Positions 27,800 to 36,080 of a stretch of DNA of 64,000 nt are shown here, one piece after another; the stretch's first letter is position 1, and each line of letters begins with the position of its first letter. The DNA lies in NCBI GenBank assembly GCA_028282685.1, contig JANQHK010000025.1:22299-86298 (forward strand), written 5' to 3'. Origin of the DNA: Phycisphaeraceae bacterium. Lineage in GTDB: Bacteria; Planctomycetota; Phycisphaerae; Phycisphaerales; Zrk34. The notes beneath the pieces were generated by a model, which did no database searches, had not been told where the DNA came from, and saw nothing but the letters and a program-made list of their open reading frames with translations. The position numbers were made by a program, and so were the translations under genes.

Positions 27800-27828
27800 T
27801 TGCGACGACACCACACCTCGATGACAAT
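27800..27828 (+). promoter_or_regulatory. promoter of the BFN-domain gene, leaderless
   Basis: TTGCGA (27800-27805), 17 bp, GACAAT (27823-27828), then eight bases to the ATG with no SD. Confidence 0.5.
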
Positions 27829-27836
27829 GGCCCCCG

Positions 27837-28238
27837 ATGCCGGTCCAGATGGAGTTATCCCGGATTCTGATCACCGAAACGCGCGACTACCAGCTCATTG
27901 AGTTGCGCGAGGTGGACGGGGAGCGCCGCCTGCCGATTGTGATCGGATTGTACGAGGCCGCCGCCATCGAGCGCCGCCTCAAGGGCATCGTCATCAAGCG
28001 CCCCCAGACACACGACCTGCTGACGAACACGATCGAAACCCTGGGTGGCCGGCTCGACCGCATCTTCATCAACGACCTGCGCGACGATACCTTTTTCGCT
28101 CAACTGATCATCCACTGCAACGGCGAAGAGATCGAAGTCGACAGTCGCCCGTCCGACGCCATCGCCCTGGGCGTGGCGACCAGCGTGCCGATCTTCGTGG
28201 CCGATCACGTCCTCGACGCCACGAATCCCGAAGGGTGA
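27837..28238 (+). CDS. bifunctional nuclease (BFN, DUF151) domain protein
   Basis: A 133-aa single-domain protein with the DUF151 features: strand LREVDGERRLPIVIGLYEAAAIERRLKG, the RPQTHDLLTNTIETLGGRLDRIFINDLRDDTFFA region and SRPSDAIALGVATSVPIFV. Plant relatives have RNase and DNase activity; bacterial members are poorly studied. The ATG at 27837 fits the promoter spacing; an in-frame ATG four codons later is also possible. It is divergent from miaB, with both promoters in the same 72-bp gap. Confidence 0.85.
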   Translation: MPVQMELSRILITETRDYQLIELREVDGERRLPIVIGLYEAAAIERRLKGIVIKRPQTHDLLTNTIETLGGRLDRIFINDLRDDTFFAQLIIHCNGEEIEVDSRPSDAIALGVATSVPIFVADHVLDATNPEG

Positions 28239-28430
28239 AGCCCCTTTAATCATGTCGCAAAATCATCTTATTTCATCTTGATCCGCCATTTCCGCGTGGA
28301 TTATCGCCCCCATTCATCCCAGCCGATACAGACCGACCCCGTTCATTCCCTGATCCGTATTACGGGTTAATCTCCCGCCCTGAGCGGTCGATTCATGGGG
28401 TGGACCTCAGTAGTGAAAGGACGTGTGCGG

Positions 28431-28913
28431 ATGAATTCTCAGACCCCTCGTATCGGCGAATTACTGGTCCGAATCGGCGCACTCAGCGAACAGCAACTTC
28501 AGGCCATCCTCGAACATCAGAAACAAACCAACCGCCCCTTCGGCGACTTGGCCGAGCGCATGTACGGCGTGCGGCCCGATCAGGTGGAGCAGGCCTGGGT
28601 CGAGCAGTATCTGTCTTTCTCGACCGCCGTCGATCTGCAAACCCAAGGCGTCGATGCGGAGGTATTGCGTGTGTTGAACCGGCGTCAGGCCTGGCAGTTC
28701 CGCCTGCTGCCGTTGCGTCGGGAGGATGACGAAGTGGTCATGGCGACCTGCAGCGAGAAACTGCCGCGCGCCGTCAACTTCGCCTGGAACCGCATGTCCG
28801 ATCCGGTCTACTTTCTGATCGCTCAACGGCCGCAACTCGAACAATTCCTTCAGGAACATTACCCCTGGCCGGCCATGGAAGACCTGCCGGACTGGCATCA
28901 ACTGGCCGGGTGA
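28431..28913 (+). CDS. GspE/PilB N-terminal-like (MshEN) domain protein
   Basis: A 160-aa protein that resembles the N-terminal domain of type II secretion and type IV pilus ATPases without the ATPase: RIGELLVRIGALSEQQLQAILEHQ, then DLAERMYGVRPDQVEQAWVEQY and PLRREDDEVVMATCSEKLP. Some MshEN domains bind c-di-GMP through RLGxx-type motifs, and RIGELLV here is a candidate site. The start at 28431 is preferred to 28395 because the domain begins there. Its 3' end overlaps the convergent GGDEF gene by 16 bp, and that neighbour makes a c-di-GMP role plausible. Confidence 0.65.
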   Translation: MNSQTPRIGELLVRIGALSEQQLQAILEHQKQTNRPFGDLAERMYGVRPDQVEQAWVEQYLSFSTAVDLQTQGVDAEVLRVLNRRQAWQFRLLPLRREDDEVVMATCSEKLPRAVNFAWNRMSDPVYFLIAQRPQLEQFLQEHYPWPAMEDLPDWHQLAG

Positions 28914-30229
28914 TCGTCGTCCGCCTCGCCGTTGTGAGCCCGCAGCGCCCCCGGCCCCAGCGCGATCACGTTCTTGCCCTGCTTCTTGGAGTGGAGCAAC
29001 ATGCGATCGGCGATGGCGATCAATTCCTCGGCGGTACGTCCATCCCACGGAAACGCGGCCAACCCTCCCGAAATCGTCAGCGTTCCCGGTGCATGATCGG
29101 CGAGCTTGGGAAAGTTGTGCTCGCAGATGGCTTTCTGGAACCGCCGGGCCACCTGGCTGACCTGGTGGGGATGTTCGCTGTTTTGACGGCGCGGGGCTTC
29201 GGCATCCCAGAAGATCACCGCAAACTCATCACCGCCGATCCGCGCCACCACATCGTGCTTGCGCACCTGCTGCTGAATCAGCCGGGCGGTTTCGGTGAGC
29301 ACCTCGTCCCCGGCCGGATGGCCGTAGCGGTCGTTGTAGATCTTGAAGTCGTCGATGTCGAACAGCAGCAGCGTCACGCGGAAGCGATCGCGCTGCGCCC
29401 GGCGAAGCACCGCGGCGAAAAACCGATCGAAGTATCGGCGATTCCACAGGCCCGTCAGTTCATCGCGCAACGCCATGCGATGCAGGGAATTGATCTGAAG
29501 CTCCAGCGCCAGCCAGTGGCCCAGCCAATCGGCATGCGCCGTCAAAGCCGCTGAGCCCGCCGCCTCGCCGTCGACATACAACCAGCCCAGCAACTGCCCG
29601 TTGCGCTGGACGGGCACGGTCGGTCGATCGATCGGCTGCGTCCGATTGGCGAATTGCAGATCGGCCCGGCCGGTTCGGCGACGCAGAACACCCAGGGCCA
29701 GTTCGGCCAGATCGCCGCGCGGATGCATCAGCCGTTCGATGAGTTTGGCTTCATCATCCCCGGTTTGCCAATCCCCTGCCGGCGCGGACTGGAGAGCCGG
29801 GATTCGCTGCGGTTGCGGTTCCTCGGGCGGGAGATCTTCGGCCGGGGACGGTTCACGGGCCGGCTTTTCGGGAATGTGGTGAATGGCGTACCACAATTCA
29901 CCGGGGCGCAGGGGTTCGACCAGGTAATCATCGAAACCCGCCTCCACGGCGGCGATGGCTGCCGGCTCCAGCGCCGGATCGACCACCAGCAACAATCGCG
30001 CCTGCGGCGCCAATTCACGCAACGCAGCGGCAATGGTTTCGCTGCGCCCGCCCATGGGATCGAGACTGCCGACGATGCACTCGGCCGTACGATGCGCCAA
30101 CTCGCCCAGCGCATCGAGCCAGTTATCGACCGAGGTGATATGTCGGCTGTGAACGCTGAGCGACTCGGCCAGGGCCGCATCACCCACCACCAGCACTTCG
30201 ATCGGACTGGTCAGCAGCGGCGCGGTCAT
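28898..30229 (-). CDS. diguanylate cyclase with a degenerate receiver-like domain
   Basis: A 443-aa protein. The first 120 residues have receiver-like alternation (IEVLVVGDAALAESL, AGFDDYLVEPLRPGEL) but lack the acidic pair, and the phospho-Asp and lysine contexts are altered. A Pro-rich linker (120-160) and a GAF-like segment (about 165-250) follow. The GGDEF domain starts at DELTGLWNRRYFDRFF and has an intact RIGGDEFAVI motif, so it is probably an active c-di-GMP synthase. The start overlaps the upstream gene's stop as ATGA, so the two are translationally coupled. Confidence 0.85.
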   Translation of the reverse strand: MTAPLLTSPIEVLVVGDAALAESLSVHSRHITSVDNWLDALGELAHRTAECIVGSLDPMGGRSETIAAALRELAPQARLLLVVDPALEPAAIAAVEAGFDDYLVEPLRPGELWYAIHHIPEKPAREPSPAEDLPPEEPQPQRIPALQSAPAGDWQTGDDEAKLIERLMHPRGDLAELALGVLRRRTGRADLQFANRTQPIDRPTVPVQRNGQLLGWLYVDGEAAGSAALTAHADWLGHWLALELQINSLHRMALRDELTGLWNRRYFDRFFAAVLRRAQRDRFRVTLLLFDIDDFKIYNDRYGHPAGDEVLTETARLIQQQVRKHDVVARIGGDEFAVIFWDAEAPRRQNSEHPHQVSQVARRFQKAICEHNFPKLADHAPGTLTISGGLAAFPWDGRTAEELIAIADRMLLHSKKQGKNVIALGPGALRAHNGEADDDHPAS

Positions 30230-30768
30230 GGCTGATCCTCTCCCATATCCTCGAGATCGAGAAGCATGGCCAGTTCTTCGTCGCTGATCAGCGGAGCGGA
30301 CGAGATATCTCCGTCCGGCGGGAGAAACGATTCGGCAGTGATATTCTTGATCTCCACGGTTCCATCGATCGTGGAGTGTCGTTGCTCAGCGGGCTGCTCG
30401 AGGGAAGGCGGCGAAGCGGCGGGCTCCACGGGGACACGGGGCGGCTGAATCACCTGCAGGATCGGCTCCGGCCCCTCCGCATATCGCCAAAGCACCGCAC
30501 CGGGATGATAACGCTGCACGGCATCGATCAAACGCCCGCTCTGGGGCAGGGTGTCGGGTTCGATGAGAATCACCGCCTGCGACGGGTGGCGCGCCAGTTC
30601 CACCATCATTCGGATCGGCCCGTCGATCTGGCGGCAAATCACCGACCGGCTGCGCAGGCCGTCGCGCAGGGCAGACGGCACCGAACGGCCCGCGGCTGCC
30701 AGAATCAGGCATTGAGCCGATCGGTCGAATGAGGGCGGTATGGTGATGTCGGTCTGACTCATCTTCAT
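30226..30768 (-). CDS. hypothetical protein coupled to a diguanylate cyclase
   Basis: A 180-aa protein not recognised as a named family. Residues 15-110 (CLILAAAGRSVPSALRDGLRSR ... AVILIEPDTLPQSGRLIDAV) look like another pseudo-receiver, similar in style to the N-terminus of the downstream cyclase. The C-terminal third is acidic and ends SDEELAMLLDLEDMGEDQP. No signal peptide or membrane helix. Its stop overlaps the cyclase start by four bases, which suggests a direct partner. The start may instead be the ATG at 30762. Confidence 0.6.
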   Translation of the reverse strand: MKMSQTDITIPPSFDRSAQCLILAAAGRSVPSALRDGLRSRSVICRQIDGPIRMMVELARHPSQAVILIEPDTLPQSGRLIDAVQRYHPGAVLWRYAEGPEPILQVIQPPRVPVEPAASPPSLEQPAEQRHSTIDGTVEIKNITAESFLPPDGDISSAPLISDEELAMLLDLEDMGEDQP

Positions 30769-30904
30769 CTAATTCTACCACACCGTAACGCAACGTCACG
30801 GCCATGTTTGGTTATCACACCCAAACCCGTCCCTGGAATGCCGATTCCTCATCGTTCACCACCCTCCGGCGAATCCCAACAGCGCAGGACTGGCTGCGGG
30901 ACCT

Positions 30905-30910
30905 TACAAT
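30905..30910 (+). promoter_or_regulatory. -10 element of the first TauE/SafE gene
   Basis: TTACAAT, 11 bases before the ATG. CCGGAG lies between as a short SD. Confidence 0.4.
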
Positions 30911-30921
30911 CCGGAGTCCGC

Positions 30922-31740
30922 ATGATTGCCCAGCTTCTCCCGTTTACCGATCAGACGCACCCGTGGCTGAGCTGGCTGCTGGCCGGCGCGGCGGTGGTGA
31001 TCGTCGGCATTGCCAAAAGCGGATTCGGCGGGGGCGTGGGGATCGTCGCCGTGCCCCTGATGATCTTCGCGTTCGATAAACCGGCTGAAGCGATCGGCAC
31101 CCTGCTGCCGCTGCTGATTGCCGCCGACACCCTCAGCGTCTACCACCATTTCGGCACGTGGGATCGGCGCAACCTGATGCTGATCGCCCCGGGCGCATTG
31201 CTCGGGTTGCTGATCGGAACGGCGGGATTGTGGTACATGATGCACCTGGCCGACGGCAGCAATCTACAGACCGAATCGCAACGCTGGATGAAACTGGCCA
31301 TTGGGACGATCTGCGTGTTGTACGTGGTTGCCGAGGTAATCAAGACGCGCTATGCGCCGCGCTGGCACATGCGCCCCGGCTGGGGCGGCGCTTCTCTGAT
31401 CGGCGTCGGCGCGGGCATCGCTTCCACCTTCGCCCATGCCGCCGGCCCCATCACCGCCATCTACTGGCTCAGCCAGCACCTGCCCAAGCAGCGATTCATC
31501 GGCACCGCGGTCACGTTTTATTTCGTGCTCAACATCACCAAGCTGCTTCCCTACGCCCTGCTGGGACTGATTGACGGACACACGCTGATCTGGGGATTGT
31601 GGCTGCTGCCGCTGGCGCCGCTGGGAACGGCGCTGGGCGCGCGGCTGAACCGCATTATGAGCGAAACGCTGTTCCGCGCAATCATCATGCTGATCGTCTT
31701 CCTTTCCGGCGTGCAGTTCATCGTTAAACAGCTGATGTAA
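30922..31740 (+). CDS. sulfite exporter TauE/SafE family membrane protein
   Basis: A 272-aa permease with about eight hydrophobic helices and the TauE/SafE repeat signature: VVIVGIAKSGFGGGVGIVAVPLM in the first half and GGASLIGVGAGIASTFAHAAGPI in the second. Members export sulfite, sulfoacetate or other small organic acids; the cargo is unknown. The ATG at 30922 is chosen since the family helix starts soon after and a TACAAT box and GGAG precede it. The frame upstream to 30808 lacks family features. Confidence 0.85.
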   Translation: MIAQLLPFTDQTHPWLSWLLAGAAVVIVGIAKSGFGGGVGIVAVPLMIFAFDKPAEAIGTLLPLLIAADTLSVYHHFGTWDRRNLMLIAPGALLGLLIGTAGLWYMMHLADGSNLQTESQRWMKLAIGTICVLYVVAEVIKTRYAPRWHMRPGWGGASLIGVGAGIASTFAHAAGPITAIYWLSQHLPKQRFIGTAVTFYFVLNITKLLPYALLGLIDGHTLIWGLWLLPLAPLGTALGARLNRIMSETLFRAIIMLIVFLSGVQFIVKQLM

Positions 31741-31762
31741 GCGTGAACAGATATCCACGGCT

Positions 31763-31824
31763 CCACTCACTTCGTTCGCTGCGCTCGTGGCTTATGCCGG
31801 GTGCAGAGCGAGTGAAGCGAACGT
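31763..31824. repeat. imperfect inverted repeat before the cysteine desulfurase gene
   Basis: ACTCACTTCGTTCGCT (31765-31780) pairs imperfectly with AGCGAGTGAAGCGAACG (about 31807-31823). It lies just upstream of a TATAAT box and could act as a terminator-like hairpin for the upstream gene or as an operator. Confidence 0.35.
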
Positions 31825-31832
31825 AGCCCCGG

Positions 31833-31838
31833 TATAAT
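31833..31838 (+). promoter_or_regulatory. consensus -10 box, leaderless, of the desulfurase gene
   Basis: TATAAT with six bases to the ATG and no SD. It lies directly after the inverted repeat. Confidence 0.55.
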
Positions 31839-31844
31839 GACCCG

Positions 31845-33038
31845 ATGCCTCAAAACATGCGTACCTACTTCGATAATGCGGCGACGAGTTTTCCCAAACC
31901 CCCTTCCGTGCAACAGGCGATGGCCCGTTACGCTACGGAACTGGGCGCTTCGCCGGGCCGCGGCGCTTACGCCGAATCCCGCGAATCCGACCGTTTGCTG
32001 CAACGGTGCCGCCGCCGCATCAACACGCTGATCCACGGTGAAAGCACCGATCACGTCATCTTCACGCTCAACTGCACCGATGCGCTGAACCTAGCCATCC
32101 GCGGCGCGGTGCGACCGGGCGATCACGTGATCACCACCGAGTGCGATCACAACTCGATCCTGCGCCCGTTGAACCGGTTGCAGAAGGACGGCGTCATCAC
32201 GTTCACGCGCGTGGCGGTCGATCCGGCAAGCGGACGTGCGGACCCCGAAGACATCCGCCGTGCCATCACCCCCGCCACACGGATGATCGCCCTGCTGCAC
32301 GGCTCCAACGTCACCGGCGGCATGCAGGACCTGGCGGCCATCGGGCGAATCGCGCGCGAGCACGATTTGCTGTACCTGGTGGACGCGGCTCAAACGCTGG
32401 GACACCATCCGATGGATGTGCAGGAACTGGGCATCGATCTGCTCGCCGCGCCGGGGCACAAGGGATTGCTCGGCCCGCTGGGCACGGGCCTGCTTTACAT
32501 TCGACCCGGCGTTGAGAAGCACCTGGACACCGTCCGCGAAGGCGGCACCGGATCGCTCAGCGAACGCGATGTTCAACCCGACTTCATGCCCGATCGCTTC
32601 GAGGCCGGCTCCCACAACACCATCGGACTGATCGGCCTGAGCGCCGGCGTGGAATGGATACTGGAGCGCGGCGTGGAAAGTATCCGCAAGCACGAGTCCG
32701 CCCTCATCGCCACCATGATCGAATCGCTCACCGAATGGGGCGACATGCCCGGCTTCACCCTCCACGGCCCGGCGACCGTCAAGCACCGCTGCGGCGTGTT
32801 CTCCATCACCATCGACCGTTTTGACGATCCAACGCCACTGGCCACATTACTGGAAACCGACTACGGCCTGCTCACCCGTCCCGGCCTGCACTGCGCTCCC
32901 GGAGCCCATCGAACCCTCGGCACGCTCGAGCGCGGCGGAACGGTGAGATTCAGCTTCGGCCCCTTCCTCAGCACGCAGGATGTGAAATACGCCGCCGACG
33001 CCATCGGGCAAATTTGTCTGCAGGCCTCCGCGGTGTGA
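31845..33038 (+). CDS. cysteine desulfurase family aminotransferase (class V)
   Basis: A 397-aa PLP enzyme. The start YFDNAATSFPKPPSVQQAM, HGSNVTGGMQDLAAIG, VDAAQTLGHHP, the PLP lysine Lys206 in APGHKGLLGPLGTG and the catalytic Cys350 in RPGLHCAPGAHRTLGT match the cysteine desulfurase-like family modelled as TIGR01977, a group distinct from IscS. It probably mobilises sulfur or selenium from an amino acid; the acceptor is unknown. No isc/suf genes are adjacent. The frame has an in-frame ATG four codons on (31857), but promoter spacing favours 31845. Confidence 0.87.
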   Translation: MPQNMRTYFDNAATSFPKPPSVQQAMARYATELGASPGRGAYAESRESDRLLQRCRRRINTLIHGESTDHVIFTLNCTDALNLAIRGAVRPGDHVITTECDHNSILRPLNRLQKDGVITFTRVAVDPASGRADPEDIRRAITPATRMIALLHGSNVTGGMQDLAAIGRIAREHDLLYLVDAAQTLGHHPMDVQELGIDLLAAPGHKGLLGPLGTGLLYIRPGVEKHLDTVREGGTGSLSERDVQPDFMPDRFEAGSHNTIGLIGLSAGVEWILERGVESIRKHESALIATMIESLTEWGDMPGFTLHGPATVKHRCGVFSITIDRFDDPTPLATLLETDYGLLTRPGLHCAPGAHRTLGTLERGGTVRFSFGPFLSTQDVKYAADAIGQICLQASAV

Positions 33039-33044
33039 TATAAT
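33039..33044 (+). promoter_or_regulatory. extended -10 promoter of the coiled-coil protein gene
   Basis: TGATATAAT, overlapping the stop codon of the desulfurase gene and giving a leader of about 105 nt before the ATG at 33158. Confidence 0.5.
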
Positions 33045-33157
33045 CCGCATCAACGGGTTCATATTGCGTTGCGGCAGTGGCGCGGAGCCCGATTTTGTTC
33101 GATCCACAACAAGGCAGTCCGGATAAAGCCATCCTGCACTTGGCATCGGAGATTGGT

Positions 33158-34078
33158 ATGACCGCACGGCATTTACCCTTTGCACTTCTGGTCTTGGCGA
33201 TTTTGTTCATCGCCCCGCATGCCCCCGCTGCAAAAAAAAATCGGGCCGAGGATGTATACCAGCGACAGATCGATGAAAAGCAGAAACTGCTTGACGCATG
33301 CAACAAGAAAATCGAGGAACAGAAGCCCATCGTAGATGAAGCGAAAACCCGGCGCAACGAAACGCATCAAACCTACAACGAGATCGTTGACGAGCAGCGG
33401 AAGACGGGACAGGCCGCCCGTAGCACCGGCAGTAAGCTTCAGGTCCTGATCGACGCGAAGCAGGCCGATTATGAACGGTCCGATGAAATGATGGGGCTGA
33501 AAAAAAAGCACGAAACCTGGCTGAAGCGTAAAAACGAAATCCAGGCCCGGTTGCTCCAGCCGCTGCGTGCCGATCCCAGATACAAGCAGCTCGAATCGCA
33601 CGTCGCCCAACTCCGCCGGCAGCACCGGAAATTCAAGTCTCAGCCGATCCAGGATGAAGCGGAAATACAAAAAATCAACCAGCGCGTTGTCGATCTGGAA
33701 CAGCAGATCACCAGGATGCGTGAAGAGGCCTTCGGCGCCGATCCCGAATACCTGCTGGCCCGCGATAACGTCAAAACGTACGGCCGGGAAATTCACGACA
33801 GGCGCAAAGCGTTTGAGAAACAGGTGTGTGAAACCGGCGAGGCGTCGATCTTGCACAGCGCACTCGAAAAAGCCAACAAAAAATACCGAAACATCACCAC
33901 CAAGAAACTTCCCCCCGCCCTCAGTCAATACCGCAAGGCCGACCAGAACTACCGAAAGCAGGCGGCCCTCTACGATCGGTGCAACAATCAGAAAAAGAAG
34001 TACGAGAAGGAAATCGAGAATCTGAAGAAGGCCAAAGAGCAAGCTCGCAAACAGCGAAAAAAACGAAAACGGCGTTGA
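33158..34078 (+). CDS. secreted coiled-coil protein of unknown function
   Basis: A 306-aa protein with a signal peptide (MTARHLPFALLVLAILFIAPHAPA), then almost continuous charged helix with heptad-like spacing (QIDEKQKLLDACNKKIEEQKPIVDEAKTR and on). It ends in a strongly basic tail (KQRKKRKRR). No enzyme motif is seen. The C-terminal basic patch could bind wall polymers or nucleic acid; this is only inference. A start further upstream at 33077 would bury the signal peptide and is rejected. Confidence 0.65.
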   Translation: MTARHLPFALLVLAILFIAPHAPAAKKNRAEDVYQRQIDEKQKLLDACNKKIEEQKPIVDEAKTRRNETHQTYNEIVDEQRKTGQAARSTGSKLQVLIDAKQADYERSDEMMGLKKKHETWLKRKNEIQARLLQPLRADPRYKQLESHVAQLRRQHRKFKSQPIQDEAEIQKINQRVVDLEQQITRMREEAFGADPEYLLARDNVKTYGREIHDRRKAFEKQVCETGEASILHSALEKANKKYRNITTKKLPPALSQYRKADQNYRKQAALYDRCNNQKKKYEKEIENLKKAKEQARKQRKKRKRR

Positions 34079-34104
34079 TCCCGGCCCGACATCGCCGCTA
34101 TGCT
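34075..34104 (+). promoter_or_regulatory. promoter of the aquaporin gene, leaderless
   Basis: TTGATC (34075-34080), 18 bp, TATGCT (34099-34104), then seven bases to the ATG at 34112. Confidence 0.35.
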
Positions 34105-34111
34105 TGCATGC

Positions 34112-34810
34112 ATGAGCACCCGGGCCTCCCCGCTTGAACGCATCCATCCCATCGCCGCCGAGGCCCTGGCCACCTTCATGCTGGTCCTGGCCAGCGCCGG
34201 CGCCGTGGCCATCGAACAGACCCATCCCGGGACACTGGGCCATGCCGGTTGCTGCATCGCCGCGGGCCTGATCGTCATGGCGATGATCTACAGCATCGGC
34301 GATGTCTCGGGGGCACACATCAATCCCGCCGTCACCCTCGGCTTCTGGATTTCCGGGCGGTTTCCGCTGCGGCGCGTTCCGGCGTATGTCACGGCGCAAC
34401 TGGCCGGCTCGCTTGCGGCGGCGGCGCTGTTGGGAGCCATCTTTCCCCAAGCCCCCACCCTGGGTGCGACCGTCCCGACCGGTGCGCTCTGGCAATCGTT
34501 CGTCCTGGAAATCGTGCTCACCTTCATGCTCATGTACGTGATTCTCTCCGTCGCCACCGGCGCCAAGGAAAAAGGAATCATGGCCGGCATCGCCATCGGC
34601 GGCATCGTCCTGCTCAATTGCCTGTGGGGCGGTCCCATCAGCGGAGCCGCGATGAATCCCGCACGCACCTTCGGCCCCTCCCTGCTCGGCGGCGCCGGCG
34701 ATACCCTCTGGATTTACCTTGTGGCGCCGGTCATCGGCGCGGCCCTGGCCGTTCCCGCATGCCGCATCTCTCATCCCTGCCAGGGTTGCTGCGAACCGAT
34801 TTCCGAATGA
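34112..34810 (+). CDS. aquaporin / MIP family channel
   Basis: A 232-aa membrane channel with six helices and both NPA boxes: SGAHINPAVTL after helix 2 and SGAAMNPARTFGPSL after helix 5, the second followed by the conserved Arg of the selectivity filter. The residues around the boxes (Pro-Ala-Arg-Thr-Phe-Gly-Pro) are of the water-channel type rather than GlpF, though substrate should be taken as open. The ATG at 34112 is favoured over 34100 because of promoter spacing. The C-terminus has an unusual CRISHPCQGCCEP Cys cluster. Confidence 0.88.
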   Translation: MSTRASPLERIHPIAAEALATFMLVLASAGAVAIEQTHPGTLGHAGCCIAAGLIVMAMIYSIGDVSGAHINPAVTLGFWISGRFPLRRVPAYVTAQLAGSLAAAALLGAIFPQAPTLGATVPTGALWQSFVLEIVLTFMLMYVILSVATGAKEKGIMAGIAIGGIVLLNCLWGGPISGAAMNPARTFGPSLLGGAGDTLWIYLVAPVIGAALAVPACRISHPCQGCCEPISE

Positions 34811-34906
34811 TGCGATTCCCTCTCCTCCACTTTGGCGGACAAGCGTAAAGCACGCACCCGCGCCTCCACCTATACGCCGAACGCTTCAGCCACTACGCTA
34901 TGGTTC

Positions 34907-35752
34907 ATGTTTGAACCGTGGATCATCGCGGTGATTGCGCTGGTCGGACTGGGCGCGGGACTGCTGGGCGGAATGCTCGGTGTGGGCGGGTCAATCATCA
35001 TGATCCCCGTGATGGTCATGCTGTTCGGCCAAAGTGAGCGGCCCGGTTTTAACCAGCACCTCTACCAGGCCGCGGCGATGATCGTGAACGTCGCCGTGGT
35101 GGCGCCGGCCACGGTGCGCCATGTTCGGGCCGGGGCGCTGGTGCCGGCGGCATTCAAGAAAATCCTGCCCATCGCTATGGCGTTCATCGCCGTCGGCGTC
35201 CTCGCCAGCAACCTCGCCATCTTCGATCCCGATCGCCAATGGTGCGGCGCCAACGGACCGACCTGGCTGGGTCGCGTGCTGGCGGTGTTCCTGGTTTATG
35301 TCATCGTCGTCAACATCCTGCGTCTGTTCGGCCCGCAACTGGCCGCGGTGGAGCCGGGCGATCGCACCCACGGCGGACGCATCACCTGGCCGCGCTGCTC
35401 GATCGTCGGTTCGGTGATGGGATTCTGCGCCGGACTGATGGGCATCGGCGGCGGGGCCATCGCCACCCCCCTGCAACAGATCACCATGAAACTGCCGCTG
35501 CGCAGCTGCATCGCCAACTCCGCGGCGATCATCTGCCTCACCGCCGCGTTCGGGGCCGTCGTAAAAAACGCCACGCTTCCGCCCGAGGTGCAATTGTCCG
35601 CCAGTCTGACGCTGGCCGGGCTGTTCGCACCCACGGCCATCATCGGGGCGCTGGTCGGCTCACGCCTGACGCACGTCCTGCCGCGCCAGGTGGTGCGATC
35701 GATCTTTATTCTGGTGCTGATCGCCGCCGCCTGGAAAATGGCGGGGTTGTGA
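34907..35752 (+). CDS. sulfite exporter TauE/SafE family membrane protein
   Basis: A 281-aa second TauE/SafE permease, distinct from the one at 30922. It has GLGAGLLGGMLGVGGSIIMIPVMVML at the start and GSVMGFCAGLMGIGGGAIATPLQQ in the second repeat, and about eight helices. The cargo is unknown. The ATG at 34907 puts the first helix at the N-terminus; an upstream TTG start at 34832 adds 25 residues without similarity. It is followed by a hairpin. Confidence 0.85.
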   Translation: MFEPWIIAVIALVGLGAGLLGGMLGVGGSIIMIPVMVMLFGQSERPGFNQHLYQAAAMIVNVAVVAPATVRHVRAGALVPAAFKKILPIAMAFIAVGVLASNLAIFDPDRQWCGANGPTWLGRVLAVFLVYVIVVNILRLFGPQLAAVEPGDRTHGGRITWPRCSIVGSVMGFCAGLMGIGGGAIATPLQQITMKLPLRSCIANSAAIICLTAAFGAVVKNATLPPEVQLSASLTLAGLFAPTAIIGALVGSRLTHVLPRQVVRSIFILVLIAAAWKMAGL

Positions 35753-35773
35753 TGTGCGGGACTCATGGGGCGC

Positions 35774-35810
35774 CACACTTTCGCGGCGAAGCCGTAAAGT
35801 GTGCTTCTTT
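35774..35810 (+). terminator. hairpin terminator-like site after the second TauE/SafE gene
   Basis: CACACTTT-C-GCGGC, loop GAA, GCCG-T-AAAGTGTG, then CTTCTTT. The stem is strong with one internal mismatch, but the T-run is interrupted. Confidence 0.5.
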
Positions 35811-36080
35811 ACACCATCAACCAACCCACCTTGCCTGACGGCGAAGGTGGGGCACCCCGCCAATCACGCAGGCGCGTCTCGATGACTCGACGCACCCTAC
35901 CCCGGCTGCGCCAGAGCCGTAGCACCCCAGTTCTCGCGAATCTTTAGATTCACGTTACCCCCCGCAGGAGGTGCAGGCCGGTCTTGGCGGTGTAGCAACC
36001 CTCGCAGGACACCTTCTTGGAATCGACGTAGCCCGCGTTGTCGGTCTGCTGTACAGGCCATCCGTACCGCAGCGCGCGTA
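35811..36080. other. spacer with decayed coding tail
   Basis: No complete gene. The minus strand from 36055 down to about 35956 reads VQQTDNAGYVDSKKVSCEGC and on to YTAKTGLHLLRGVT in a frame shifted from the adjacent Cys-rich lipoprotein gene. It looks like the former C-terminus of that gene. A small palindrome GAATCTTTAGATTC lies at about 35937-35950. Confidence 0.35.
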
